Part shown: positions 36,771-49,794 of the stretch, in pieces
How positions within the stretch are numbered: the first letter of the stretch is position 1
Layout of the letters: every line of letters starts with the position of its first letter
Source: Enoplolaimus lenunculus
Lineage: Eukaryota > Nematoda > Enoplea > Enoplida > Thoracostomopsidae
Direction: 5' to 3'
NCBI GenBank assembly: GCA_030248215.1
Contig: JASANG010002908.1
Coordinates: 62,001-126,000, forward strand
DNA length: 64,000 nucleotides
Notes under the pieces: generated by a model
The model's input: only the letters and a program-made list of their open reading frames with translations
Database searches by the model: none
Told to the model about the DNA's origin: nothing
Translations under genes and position numbers: made by a program

Positions 36771-37210
36771 CTGTAGTGACCCAAATAAGAGGGGGGACTG
36801 ACATTTATTTGGCCTCTCTAGAGGGACCCTCTTGTTATTCGGTTACGGACTGTTATTTATTTTAACCCACGCTCCGCCGCCCTTCGTTACGGATATATAT
36901 CCGGTACTGCAAGTATCCGTTGGATTAAACGTTTATTTGTCTTGTGTCAATAGCTTGAGCGATAATGCAAGGTTATACTTAGGAACGTACTTTCAAAATT
37001 TATGTACGCTTTAAAGTTTGGAACTCAGATTATTTGGTCCTGGAGTCATTTATACGCTACAATTATGGTTAATTTACATTTATGGACTCTAATTGGGGTT
37101 TAGGGATTCTATCCGCTTAAGGACTCTTATTAGAGATACGGAATCCTATTGATTGGAACTCAAAATGGGGACCCCTTCTTATTACCCCCCTCTTATTCGG
37201 GTCAATACAG
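36771..37210. mobile_element. Tc1/mariner-like MITE, copy 4 of 4
   Basis: It begins CTGTAGTGACCCAAATAAGA and ends TTATTCGGGTCAATACAG between TA dinucleotides. 440 bp. Its right end lies about 270 bp upstream of the LACTB2 start codon, so it occupies the likely promoter or 5'-leader region. Confidence 0.85.
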
Positions 37211-37481
37211 TACGCAGTATGCTGAATCGTTTTTGAAAACTGGTTAGTCTGTTCCAGCTCAGTGTAAAAAACACAAACCAGGCTATTCCAAACCTTAACC
37301 CGATCCCGTATTATCAGTTTTCTCACCTAAATCTGAAACCGAATCCGAACCTTTGTTTTCATCCTGCAATATCGATGAATCAGTTTTTGACGCTGATATA
37401 ACAGCAACGATCTACTGGCACTTTCTTTGTTTGATCGGCGGATTATATATTTCTAGTGCTTTTTTTACTTTGTCTTATAAA

Positions 37482-40400
37482 ATGACAGCATATTCTTTAA
37501 CCCATTTGCCTAAATTGGAGCGTTTGTCTCCGTTGGTAACACGAATTTTGGGATGCAATCCGTCACCAATGACGTTGCAAGGAACAAATACTTACTTGGT
37601 AGGATCTGGTAACAGGTTAGATGTTTTGTTCTTGTCAGAAATAGTTGTTGTAGGTGGTCGTATACATGGTGCTCCATCTTAAGCTTTTGATGACGCAAAG
37701 TTGATTAAAATACTTGAACCATTGTGGCTTAAAAATACTCGACTAATGCGTATGATTGGCTGTAATACGTATTGGACCGAGTGCAACCGGTGTTGAAGGT
37801 TTTATGTGCCAGTGTGCAAATTTAAATAGTTAATATATTGATTTTGCTGACAAGGACAAAGCTTTAAATACTAAAAGTTTTAATATATATCCATGTTGCA
37901 TTTAGCATCCGAACGATGACTGTATGCCGGAGCCCAGCCAAACTTCCGTTTGTCTTTGGTATTTCACAATTTTTTTGTTTTTTATAGCCGAATTCTTATT
38001 GATACTGGCGAAGATCGTAACGCTGAATATAGCGAGCTGCTGTCACAGGTATTGCAACAGCAAAAATGCACTATCGGAACGATTGTATGCACTCATTGGC
38101 ACGCTGATCATACTGGAGGAATAAGTGATATTCTAAACAATGTTCTGTCAGGTATGCGTTGATATTTTGTGTAATTATGTCGAACAAGACGTAAGCACCT
38201 ACATTTGTAAGTAAATTTAAAATGAAAAAGTGTTAACTTTAAATTCAAAATAATGTCAGTATATGTTAGCAAAGGTATTAATTTAAAGGTTAAAACTGTT
38301 TTACTGTGGATTATAAGAATTAAAGGCACTTTTGTTAGCTAAATATCGCCTACTTGCCGTTATTTATAGACGTTTAATGTTGCAGGTTTGAACCCAACAG
38401 TGGCCAAGTTTCCGTGCGCCGAGCATGATGTATATCCTTTTACTAGTAGTTATGACACTTTTCGGCAATTAATACACAAAACGACAATCACAGCTGACGG
38501 CTGCACCTTAACGTAAGTTGAAACTTATTTATTTTACTGGTACCACGGTTTACAAGCAAGGTTGTCATGGGTTAAGAATTGTCAACCTGGGGACCCTTAT
38601 GTGGATTCCAGCTATCCCGTCGATTTCTGAGCGTGCTAGCAGTCATGTACTTAGGCTGTGATACAGGTACCACGACGATTATCTGTAATTATTAGAGAAA
38701 CTTGCACAATAGCTGTATAAGAAATCAACTATGTCGCTTAATGGTGCTAATTTTTATTTACCGCTTTTTTAAGCGTGCTTTAAGATTATTTTAACCCATA
38801 TCTTGCTGATGTCAGCTTAAACTGACGGCAGAAAAAAGGTCTATATCTTTGAAGGTGTAAAACTCATCTAAACTCTATTTATATTATCGCTTTCAGTATG
38901 CCGTGTTCTTGGTTACCGCACGGGTTTGTGTGTTAGCTGCATCTGCGCATTTGTTATTTGGTTTCCTGTCACCAGTATCGGGCTTCGTTGGCATAAAAAA
39001 TGTTCGAAAGCCACTAGTAGGAACTGTAACGTTATCGACACAAACTTTACTTAAAATAGATAGAACTATAGCTTTTCTTAAGATTTAAAGCAAAATTTCA
39101 CAGTCGTATAGAATGATTTCGCTTTGAATGACACTTTTCGGTAGCATCCGTTTAAACTGAATCATTGTGTGCAGTACTGCGGCAACAAATATTGATGCAT
39201 TGGTCCACCGCGTTAGGTGTGCAACTAAAGTGTATGTATTAAAATGTTTTAATCACATGGCGTGCACTCCACCCAACCCCGCACTCCACGGGGATCCACA
39301 AACCCATCAAATTTCTGGTTACAACCCTCATGCGCCTGTTCTATTGCAGGAGTCTGTCACAATTTCAGTATATAGTGAATTTTTTTGTTTTTATAAAAGT
39401 TGTGCCGTTCAATAATCTTGTTTGTGACGTTAGAGTAGTTTTGGAAAGGTTTAATTGGCAAAATGTCTCAAAAAAGAAAATAAAAACAAATTATTGGTAC
39501 CACTATCACCAGATTGCTGTTAAAGTTAGCAGATTCAACAATATATGCATTGACTAATTTGGTTTAACTTCCGGCCTCGTCAATATATGTTCCGTTGTGG
39601 CTGTGAATTTGTTCAGGCGCGGTTGCTCCCTGACTTATCACTCTAATGTTACCGGATTAATAATTGGCTTTTTGCCAGATTAACTTGATACTTTAAATTT
39701 TATGGCACGAACGCAACGAATGCAAAATAAATTTGCAATTTTTGCACACACAGTGTACGTGGTTGGATTTTGGATAAACTTTAATTGAGCAGTATACCAC
39801 TGTTAATTGTTATATGAGATTTAAATATAGAGCGTACCATACACCTGGGCATACAACCGATCACATTGTCCTGATGCTAGAAGAAGAAAACACGCTGTTT
39901 TCTGGCGATTGCGTGCTTGGCGAAGGAACAACGGTACTAACTGGTGTGAATATTATAAGCAAGGATTTGGTTAATATTTTAATTACCACCAATGTAATAT
40001 CAGTTTTGCCTGCTAAATGGTGCAAAAATTAGGTTCTGCGTACTGATTTTGTACCAGCAAATTTTAGTCATATTACTCAAATTATTGGAAATATTGAGGG
40101 TTGCTGTTTCGTATTTTCTCCCTGTTTACTGCATTGATCAGCAAGCGGGCAAGTTCAATTGAAAATGATGCAACAAAATTGATGTGAAAATAGCAGAAAA
40201 CCCGCAAGGTTTGAGAAAAATGAGGTTCATTGTAAAACATGGCATTTTGCGTTAGTACTTCTTTGAATAAACTTGGGAGTAACTGTAGAAGCGTTGTTAT
40301 TTAAAGCCACTGAGTTGTTGAGGACTACATGTATTGTATTATTTGCTTTTGCGATTCGCTGACTTTGCTTGCTGTGCTTTTTATAAATATTGCATTGGGT

Positions 40401-42283
40401 TTTTTTACAGTTTTGTTATAGTTGGTCTATTATTTTGTTAATTTCTATTTTTTAGGTTTTTGAAGACCTCTACGATTATATGAAATCACTTGATGCAATT
40501 ATTGAGTTAAAGCCGAACCGAATATTACCAGGACACGGAGCGACAGTGGAAGATCCGGAAGATCATGTCCAAAATTACATTAGTCATCGAAAACAACGGG
40601 AATCGCAGATTATTGACGCATTAAAGCAATTCGATGATGCTTATGTTACACCTATGCAAATTGTGTTGGCAGTTTATAAGGTGATTGGAAATGGCATCGT
40701 TTTCCTTGTTTACTTATACATTTGCATTAGAAAGGTTCTTGCGAATTTTGTATATATTATGCCATTATGGGTTTCAACGATGAACATCCGTGTTTTGTAA
40801 ATGTGTTTATGTCATGCTTCGTTCCTCACCCCTGAACACCACTTGGTAAGGTGGTGAGTCCCGAACACCGTCTGTTCTGGGTAGTCATAACCACTATATT
40901 TCAAAACGACTAGAATCTCGTCTAATGTTGTTGAACACAAGGATGGATATAGTTTGCTTCGTACGATCGATTCCCTCAAAAACAGCGTCTAGATTTTCGC
41001 TTGCGAGGTTATTTTCAACAATTCTACATTGTTTTTGGCATTGTGTCTGAATTTTCGTTTGCACAGCTCACTAAACGGTGATTTTTATTTGCAAAATTTT
41101 GAAATATCTATAACATACAGCACCGGTTCCAATCCCGTATTCTTAGGCCAGGCTACACGTTTGTTTATATATTCATATTAAACAAAATATGTTCAACCTT
41201 GTATCTAGAAAAGTCTATATATAACCGTCGCTGATTAAATATAAAAACAAATTTCTGTTGTAGGTTAATGGTTAATAAAATGTTTTCTTCTGATCGAGGT
41301 TTTGCGGGACTGCAATAAAGCTTTAGCTCTGAACTATTTTTGCTTAGGTTTAGGCCTGGCTTATTTGTAGGCTTATCCTTACGCTGAGGCAGAGGATTAC
41401 GTTTGGGAATATGCTTACTGTTGCGGCCCTTAGCTGTACATCGCCCCGAAACAGTAGCGCTTAAGACATCCAGTCGCCAATTGATAAATACGTGTTCAGT
41501 GCATGTTTTATACATTCTATTTCAGGATATTCCGGAACAGTTGCATGCCGCAGCTGCAGTCAATGTATCGCATCATTTGAAGAAACTTGCAAAGGATAAG
41601 ATAGCGGGTAAGTTTAACATTGCGTACTATATTATCGATTATTACACTTCTGATTAGTGTATTATCAATGTTGTACTTTTTTCGAATTGTTGTATATATA
41701 CGCATATTTAATAAAGATGGACCTGCTAATGACTCAGAATCATTAGCTCGAACGGTTGTCTTGCATAATATAAATTCATTAAAATTCAATAAATTTTCTG
41801 TCATAATTTGCCTGGAAAGTCAGCACGAATGCTTACACTTAGGTAAAATCATGATGAAATTTGATTGCGAAAATTTTCATGCATTACAATGACACCAGTT
41901 TGCGTCCGTAAATCCGATTCTGGTTGGAAAATCCGGCATTTCTTGTTATCCAGTTCCGGTATTAAATCTGACCTTTTTCGCAGGAATTTTCGGATATTTC
42001 TGTATTGAAAATTTGTTATTCGAAAATTTTCAAAAAAGGGCATATCCTTTAATTTTTCTAAAATTTGCCAAGTGTGCATTGCCACATTTATAATTTTGTT
42101 ATATTCCATGTGTTAACACATTTTTGTTTCTGGTTCTAGCTCCGGTTTCGGAGTTTGTTACTTTCCGGTTCCAGCGTGTCGTAATTCCGGTTGCACTCTG
42201 AATAAGATATGGTGTTCTGTTCTGTTCATATTTCAGTGGAAAAGGCAGGCACGTTTTGCAGCGTTGAAGCCGCTAAACTGTGA
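37482..42283 (+). CDS. LACTB2: LACTB2-type metallo-beta-lactamase-fold endoribonuclease, 7 exons
   Basis: The human orthologue is a mitochondrial single-strand endoribonuclease with a metallo-beta-lactamase fold. Exons: 37482-37615, 37988-38151, 38386-38512, 39819-39933, 40456-40680, 41526-41607, 42237-42283. Phases join exactly and give 297 residues, close to human LACTB2 (about 288). Landmarks are [20 protein letters not shown] near the N-terminus, RILIDTG, the metal motif THWHADH (H81, H83, D85, H86), [10 protein letters not shown] (H153), [20 protein letters not shown] (D172) and [11 protein letters not shown] (H207). The C-terminal helical region has [20 protein letters not shown] and ends AAKL before TGA. 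All expected metal ligands are visible. Introns 5 and 6 contain a telomere-core fragment (about 41,325-41,450) and a hAT-like relic (to 42,200). The gene follows ENGASE on the same strand and converges on MIGA; the spacing gives no reason to infer an operon. Confidence 0.95.
41325..41450. mobile_element. Telomere-core MITE fragment, family A, in LACTB2 intron 5
   Basis: A CTTTAGCTCTGAACTATTTT block, a TTGCTTAGGTTTAGGCC core and a diverged right end (GTTGCGGCCCTTAGCTGTAC) are recognisable. Heavily decayed. Confidence 0.5.
41890..42200. repeat. hAT-like relic in LACTB2 intron 6
   Basis: The right end CCGGTTGCACTCTG matches the CAGGGTGCAACCGG terminus of the 47,042 element, and Phe/Lys-rich GGAAAATCCGGCATTT-like arms resemble it. 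The left end is unclear. The element stops about 35 bp before the last-exon acceptor. Confidence 0.45.
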
Positions 42284-42823
42284 TCCGTGTTATTGGGGCT
42301 ATAATGAAAGCATATATTATCAAATTTACGGAACATTCAATTTGTTGAATATTTTTACGTTGGCTTGAAATATTAATATGTTACGACAAAATTTAATTCC
42401 AATAAAATATGCAACCGTAATTAAAAAGCGTTTTGCGTATTATGGTTTAGGTATACCTATGTGTGTCTGGCCAACTCATAACCGCATGCGCATTTGTGAT
42501 GTAGCTGCATCGGTATGCTACATTTATTTGGAATTTATAAGGCAGAGAGAAGGCGGCATCTGTGTTCAGTTTTAAAGCGGTGAGAAATGCATGAACAAGA
42601 GTTGTATTGTGGAAAAATCTTAGTTCGTTTTTTCAAAGAGCTGGAAGCTAACATCCCGTTGCACACCACGTGGCATGGACTATTGTTGTGAACTGGACCG
42701 CAATTCCTTAGCAGTCTAGCTAAGCAAAGCTGCGATCTGCTCCTGTGCAATCCTGATGTATAGATATCAACACGCGATGGCGAATTAGTATATTTTTACT
42801 GCACTTGTTTCTGTAGTTGAAAG

Positions 42824-43156
42824 CAGGGTACAGCCGGAGATATTTATCCGGCTTCGGTAGAAAAACGATCTCGTCTACGGTAGAATTTTTGTCGGAGATT
42901 CCGGCAATTTCGGTAGTAAAATTTTGCATAATTTTGCAAAATTAGCTTAGCGCGTTTCGTTTTACTTTTGTCACAATTTTCAGGAATTTCAAAATTTCCC
43001 AGAAAACTAGAGTAAAACCAAACTTAACATATTGCAGATATTGGCTAAAATAACTAACCATCATTTTACTACTTACCTAATTTCGCCTCACTTGCCGGCT
43101 CCGGCAAGTTGCGTTGACCTCCGGCTCCGGTATTTTTCACCTCCGTTTGCACACTG
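42824..43156. mobile_element. hAT-like MITE, CAGGGTGCAAACGGAGG family
   Basis: The left end CAGGGTACAGCCGGAG and right end CTCCGTTTGCACACTG are inverted repeats. Flanks GTTGAAAG (42,816-42,823) and GTTGAACG (43,157-43,164) match at 7 of 8 positions. Length 333 bp, non-coding. A partial copy is at 35,215-35,395. Confidence 0.7.
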
Positions 43157-43408
43157 GTTGAACGGACAGAATTTTCTAAATAAAAAATTGCTGTGCGTAA
43201 CAACTTGTTTTCGGCGGTCCATTTTGCATACCAGTTCAGGCGGAATTCGAGTTGTAAAGCCACGAGGTTGAGCAACTGTTTTTTCCCAAATTTAGATAGC
43301 AAGTAAAGCCCGTTCTATCTTCACGGTTTCACTTAATATTTTTTAAAATTTACACCTAAGTTTCGTTCCAGAAAGTTTCAGTAAACATTAAATTAGCATA
43401 AAGAAAAC

Positions 43409-43584
43409 AGCCCATGTAAAGATGAGGGGCCGAGAGTTTTTATGTGGGACTAGATAGAGTAAGCATAAGCTTTAGACTAATTTTTTTGCTTGGCTAAGCT
43501 TAGGAATATGCTCATTCTTACGCTTAGGTTTAGGCTTAGGAATATGCTTATTATACTGTTCCGCCCCAGTTCTTTACATTGGCC
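43409..43584. mobile_element. Telomere-core MITE, family A (perfect TSD)
   Basis: An exact 8-bp duplication AAGAAAAC lies at 43,401-43,408 and 43,585-43,592. The ends are AGCCCATGTAAAGATGAGGG and TTCTTTACATTGGCC, and the core is TTAGGC variants. 176 bp. It sits between the convergent LACTB2 and MIGA 3' ends. Confidence 0.8.
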
Positions 43585-43599
43585 AAGAAAACCATACCA

Positions 43600-44089
43600 A
43601 ATTTTCAACCTTTTTTTGAATCGCCGTATTATTAGTGGTGTTAGTGTCACATGATGTCTTATTTTTCACACATTACGAAAATACCTAAAACTCTTCTTGA
43701 ACATATCTCAATGCTGAAAGAAACTGGCAAGTGGACCTTTTTTTGACACATTTCCTATCGCGAAAAAAAATTTAATTGCTCTGCAACTGAAATATCTGTA
43801 CGAATATTTATTCAGAATCAACACTCGGTACTATGCAGATGCATATTATTACATTGACGTATAAACGCTACTAAACCATGGTGTAAATGGATAGCGATCA
43901 ATACAGCGGAAACGTATAGCGGAAACTTAGCAAGGGTTTACTATAAAATGACAAAACCTACATAAAAGAATTATTTCATTTTAATAATTTTATATATTTA
44001 AATTAAAAACTATATCAGTGAAAACAATCTGTAGCGGCTATATCGACCAAGCTAATACTAAACACAAAAAGTGAAAAAGTTCTGCATAT
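43600..44089. other. Spacer 3' of MIGA
   Basis: AT-rich, with no gene or repeat recognised. It should contain the MIGA 3' UTR. Confidence 0.4.
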
Positions 44090-47000
44090 TTAAGATAAGT
44101 GATTTTCTTCCGGCAATATTAAAATGCGATTTTCAGTTAATTCCGCCCTCTTTCTCATTATTGCCAATATATCACAGGCCAAACTGTCGTAATCTGTAAA
44201 ACGCACTCGATCGAACGAAAATATATCAGATAAGAAGCAATATGTTTGTTCCTACAACAAAGCAACAATAAAATATGTCTGCTTTATTTTGTAAAACAAA
44301 ATTAGTTACAATAATGAAAGAAATATAAACATCCGCCAACAAAATATCTTCAAATTAGAGTTTCACAAAATATTGTCTCTAAAACATTTAGTTTGTTATC
44401 CTTTTCCGATATTCAAAAGTCTATACCCATATACATTCTACACATTAACAAGAGTTAATTCTCGAAAACACCATATTTTATAAAACAGGACATTGGACAA
44501 CTAGCCCTCAGGTGTTGTACAATCAGGCTAAATATAAGCAGAAGCATAAATATGGCTTCTGAAATTGCTTAGCTATAGACCTCACAATATCCAGTTACAG
44601 TGCAATAAAAAACAACGTACTTTGAAATAGTAACACAGGTCGCGAAGATTCTCATCGGTTCCAAGAAAACCCCAAGCCATAGTTGGACTGACAGCTTCAG
44701 AAACATCGTAAAAGTGTGAAATAAATCCATCGGGTACCAAAAATTACAACGTTATATGCATAAGATCTGCTCATATAATAAAGAGAAAGTCACGACACTA
44801 CACTGCGCTATTTAAAGTGCAAATGAGACACAAAACGGCGCATACAGCGTTAAGCCTTAAGCCCAAGCCAAGCAAAAAATTAGTCTAAAGCTTAAGCTTA
44901 CTCTTTCCTAGTCCCACAGAAAACGTTCCGCCCCTGATCTTTACATGGGGCCCAAAAATGAAACAAAACTTTCTTAGACTAATACACAGCTATATATAAA
45001 AACATGAATACATGGCGCGACCTGAAAACGGAAATGGAAACAATAAATTTTTTGATCAGATAAGAACGGGTGCCATATCGGTTTTGAAACAAGAGCCGAC
45101 TCCCGCTGCAAAAACTACCAAACTGTCGCTTTCAAAAGTTTATTCAAACTTTAATCTCGTGCAACCCATGATTGTGATTTAAATTCAGGTTCGGTGGCAG
45201 TATCAGAATAGAAATTCCACTACACCTTGTTTACGGCAAATATTAAACATATATTTACCTGAAGCCTGGAGCGTTTTGCTTTCAGGACTGACCAGACAAC
45301 AGTTGATAAGGTCTGAATTTAACAAAAACGGACCACAATGAAATCAGAGTTCTACACATAACTAAAACCGTCGAAAAGCCTTCAGGAATTATAATGTATT
45401 ATTTTAATATATAGGTAGTATACTTATTAGTTTGTGTTATGTTGAAACCTGGTACATACAAATTCACTAATAAATCAACTATATTTAAAGAATACGATTC
45501 ACAACGGATTAGAATAGCGTCGCTTCTGCGATAGCGATAGTTAATATTGCAAAACGTTAAACTATACACTCTGCCATTTCAAGCTCAAATTGTCATTGTG
45601 CGTAAAACGGGCGAATAATGAAGCAATTTAACCTGCATGCGCAAGCTTCAAAACCAAGGTTTAGTAGAATAGAACATCCTAAATGTCAAATGAGAACATT
45701 TTCCACATAGAAAAAACATGCGCTAGCCCAAACGGTAAGGAAAGCTATAGTGATTACTAATTTCAGGAAATACTTTTGGTCTATAAATTTTGGAAGCTAT
45801 TCATTATGCTAAAACAATAACAACTACCTACCGATTCTTTAAAACTGGCAGATAGGAACCGATTTTGAGCGACAGCAAGCACTGAAGCTGGTGGCCGCGC
45901 TAAATCATCAAACGCATCCAGCAATATAAAATCCAAAACGACATCGTAAAACGACAGTATTGGAACCTAGCAACAAACAAAAAACGAATGTGTCAGTATT
46001 TCGCAAAATGCCTTCAATGGCTGTCTTGTAACATTATTTGATAAAAAACAGAAAAATTAGTGATATGCTTGTACCAAAACATTTGCCGACGCCAATTTCT
46101 ATTTTGGAATTTTATCGATACTTCATAACAGATTAATAGGACATCTCTATTATTCAACATAAATAATTTTCAATTAAACGGTAACCGCTGTTCAGACAAA
46201 AACATCACATTTCATCTGCACCGTAGACCACATTTGTCCCGTTTTCAAATAATGCACATCCTTACTGCATTTTAGTTCAGTATAAAACATCACTTCAGTT
46301 GCTCGTTATTAACACTAATGCTTTACAAACTATAAAACATGTGAACTAGACTAAATAGTAAAAATATTTATTTTCAGTTATGCTGCGGTGGCACGTAAAC
46401 GAACACTACAATGCAAGATCAGTAACTGAAAACTTAGACAGTCTTTATTAGTCCTACCTGCCTTTTGTTCAGTTCATCAACAATCACAGGCCACATCTCG
46501 CGTCTGCTAACGTAATTCATAAGCTTTTCGTAAGCTTCATAAAATAGAAGTGGATCCTGAAAATTTTATGTACCTGAAAAAAGGTCAAATAAGTGCTGTT
46601 TTACGCAACTGTAGCGAGAACTAAAAAAGCATTTCAATTTTAACCTCGTTTGAAGGTAAGGGTTGCGTTATAGCGCCTTCCGTCACCATAATATGGTATC
46701 GTACCTTAGCAACTGACGAATAATACCGCACTGTGACGCACATTGACGGATGGCGCCGTAGGGTAACGGACGGCATTAAAATAATTAAAACGTACAGCGC
46801 AACCCTAACTATATTGCGCTCAAAGACCACTGAGTGTGCCTGTACATGCCAGATTCTCGGTCTAACATATCCGCGGTTGATCTCAGTTCAGCTTCTTTAG
46901 CAAAAAAATTCACAGCCCACAGTGCCTCATTTTTCTGATACTGTTGCAGCTGGTTTTTTCGTAACCCTATCCAAGCCACACATCAGAACTCGTTCAAAAC

Positions 47001-49546
47001 AAGTCAATATTAAGGCATATGTAAACAATATACAATATAGGCAGGGTGCAACCGGAATTACAATTTACCGGACCGGAATTTGAGAATTTTAGCGGAACCG
47101 GAAAGTGAAAAATGCGTTTCACCAAAAATTTCATTTTAATCTTATTTTTTTGCTCTATTATTTGTGAAATAACCTTAGTCGATCATAGGTATTTATTTTA
47201 TTTGGTGTATTTTAGATTTTCATCATCGACTGAAGTGAAATCCATCATCAATGGCTTATATTCGGAGTACAAGTGGCTTTCACAAGAGATTCTTAAAAAT
47301 TAGCAAAGTTAAGAAAACGGCCAAATTATAACACCTGAATTTTTAAATCCGGTAAAAATTTACCGGAACTGGAAGGTGAAAAAATGCCGGAACCGGAATT
47401 CCGGTTGCACCCTGAATATAGGACATGTAGAATATATTAAATTAATTTTTAAATTTCTGTAATATTGCAACAACGGCTAACCTTTCTAGCCCGTTTCAAC
47501 AAATTTCCAATAAGCAGCTTTCCTTCATTAGTCAGCCAACTTCGGTTTTCGTCATTTTTCAATACAATCTAAATACAAAATAAAAAATATAGTCACAAGT
47601 TTAAACCATGACAGAAAAGAATTCCGCCCACAAAAAACAAACCAGCACCTAAGTTCAAACAGAAAAACTGACATTTTAATTCGGTCCGTGAATTACTTGG
47701 AAGGCTTCGCGGATACAGTGCAGCTTGGCCAGAAATTCTTCATCTGTCCCACACTTTAATACTTCAGTTCTAAAACGATAACATTAACTATACTCATGGC
47801 AAAAACACGAAATCGTTCCGTTTATAAACTCTAACAGGTAAGCCTTAAAGGATACTCGCCTCGTGCAACAGCGAAACAGCTACATATTTGAGAACTAAAA
47901 TGACTGAAAAATTAGCCTGCAACAAAATTTCAGTTCACATTAGGCATTCCTACTTTACAATAGGATGCATTATGCAAATTGCAATACAGAAATGTATAAA
48001 TTGGACCGCAGGAAAACAAGCGTTATAACAGCGATACTGCAGTGACGAATACAGTTTTAAGCGCTTACCTTAGCACGCGGCAAGGAATAGACCCTCGTTT
48101 TGCTTCTTTAAGAGCAGTTTGATATACCATGAGATCTTCAATGTTAAAAGCTAACGGTTCTGTAGGACCAAGATCTGAATCGTCGAAAGATGGTATCTGA
48201 AGTGACAACAACTTGCGCAAACACGTCATGACTAACGGAGTTTTTGAGTTGTCAGTTTTAGCATGAAATTGACAAGCTTAACGCACTTATCGTGTTCAAA
48301 GATAAAATAGACGAATATAATACATAAAATGTTGTATTGTTAAATTAAAAATTCTTATTTAATAACAACGCTCAATAAATTGATTAACCACTAGTAAACA
48401 AACATGGACTGCTCTAGATTGCACAAAGAAACACTAAAATCCATGGTGAGCAGTGTGTAATATATAATCAGCGTACTATATCGTCCAGTGCAGACATAAA
48501 GGAGTCATCTGACAAAATCGACATTGTCTTTCGAAAAGTATAAACAGAAGGTGCATCGCCACCAGCAGTTGGTAAATAGCTCCCATGCGCTGGTGCAATA
48601 ACATACGATGAAGAGCTTGCTAAAAGATTAAGATATCATCAATATTTCGCAATAAACTGTTAACGAATACTAGCAACGTTAGATTGAAACTAACTAGGTA
48701 TAATGTAATAATCATGACTACGACAGCAGGAAAGCCAGTCTTTAATGACAAAGCTGAGATTTCGTATAAAGCATGGTATGAACATTTTTAGTTTTCCGTT
48801 TAGAGCTAAATATTTGCAGGTGGTTAAAAACATTAAAATCTTTGCATGCACCACTACAAGTACTCCATAACAACGCTTAATATCCCAACGTTTTCACACC
48901 TGAGGAAATTGAACACAGTTCGCGCGTGCACTTAATAGCAATACATTTCAAGAACTTTTTTGTGTTTTAACACGACAAGCAGGTATAACCGTACCGTACT
49001 AGTCAGCAAGTTAAACTTGTCAGTCATCAGTAAATGACTGCTGTTTGGATGGTTGTGTAAGCAGCTTGGACTTACGTTTTAATCACAAGGAAAACCAAGC
49101 GTGCAATACTGCTATTTCTATATCGCGTGGGTTTTTGTTGAAGGCTCCCCAGAACACAACAAGGGATCTCTCCAATAGTGCCTGTGGGACGCAGTGTTAG
49201 AAATCAAATAAGCATAAACTGGGTCAAAGCAGGAACGATCTAACATAAACACCAAATGATGCTTTTAGAAACATTATTTGTTTAACATGTTGCTTACCTG
49301 CATACCGTGGCCTTTTTGTCATTAAAAGGCTCCCAGGCATGTCGTTACAGTATTTTCCAAGGAATGACGAAATACTTTGTTGTAGAGACTGCGACTGTTC
49401 CAGCAATGTATCCAAAGCATTCAACATTTCAGTCTGTTGCTGAATTGATTTCGTTGTCATGGCTGAGTTGTCATGTCTCTGTTTCATTTCAGTTATTGAA
49501 TGCGCTTGACGCAAGTTATCGATTAATTCGACTAGATTTTCATACC
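44090..49546 (-). CDS. MIGA: Mitoguardin (MIGA/FAM73), 3' ten exons; 5' part not in view
   Basis: Mitoguardins sit in the outer mitochondrial membrane, promote fusion and act at ER-mitochondria contacts. Exons, 5' to 3' on the minus strand: 49546-49298, 48619-48477, 48196-48069, 47769-47697, 47568-47482, 46556-46458, 45966-45832, 45312-45259, 44737-44621, 44251-44090. All internal phases agree. Family landmarks are ALKEAKRGSIPCRVLRTEVL, GTDEEFLAKLHCIREAFQ, SFYDVVLDFILLDAFDDL, PPASVLAVAQNRFLS, WSVLKAKR, VPDGFISHFYDVSEAVSP, and FDRVRF with YDSLACDILAIMRKRAEL near the end. The first visible exon lacks the two N-terminal membrane helices and enters in phase 1, so at least one 5' exon is missing. 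It is not in the 1 kb before the LTR element and may lie beyond it. Exon 44737-44621 has no AG at its acceptor (TTTTTG then GTACCC). Introns contain two hAT-like MITEs and a telomere-core fragment. Confidence 0.93.
44838..44953. mobile_element. Telomere-core MITE fragment in a MIGA intron
   Basis: A short TAAGCCTTAAGCCCAAGCC core, the conserved TTAGTCTAAAGCTTAAGC arm and the right end CCGCCCCTGATCTTTACATG are present. The left end is lost. It lies between the exons at 45,259 and 44,737, close to the anomalous acceptor. Confidence 0.55.
47042..47414. mobile_element. hAT-like MITE, CAGGGTGCAACCGG family, perfect TSD
   Basis: The inverted ends CAGGGTGCAACCGGAATT and AATTCCGGTTGCACCCTG are flanked by a perfect 8-bp duplication AATATAGG (47,034-47,041 and 47,415-47,422). 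Sub-terminal ACCGGAA blocks recur in both arms. 373 bp with no transposase. It lies in the MIGA intron between exons 47,482 and 46,556. Confidence 0.92.
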
Positions 49547-49553
49547 CTACAAT

Positions 49554-49794
49554 CAAAGTGCAACCGGAATTACAACTTACAAAGGAACCGAAACAGGAAG
49601 ACGAAAAATACATGCCGCCTTCGATGGTTTATTTTCGGCGATTGACAAGGTTTACATACTATACTAATGAAATATATCTAATTTTTATCGTCATTTTTTT
49701 AGTAAAATATGTTAATTTCCACCAGCCATAATTTAATACTTACCGGAACCGGAAGGCGAAAAACTGCCGAAACCGGAATTACGGTTGCACCCTG
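49554..49794. mobile_element. hAT-like MITE at a MIGA splice acceptor, perfect TSD
   Basis: Same family as 47,042. The right end is AATTACGGTTGCACCCTG and the left end a diverged CAAAGTGCAACCGGAATTAC. A perfect 8-bp duplication CCTACAAT lies at 49,546-49,553 and 49,795-49,802. Read on the minus strand the duplicated octamer is ATTGTAGG, which contains the AG acceptor of the 49,546 exon. The element therefore abuts the exon. 241 bp. Confidence 0.92.
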
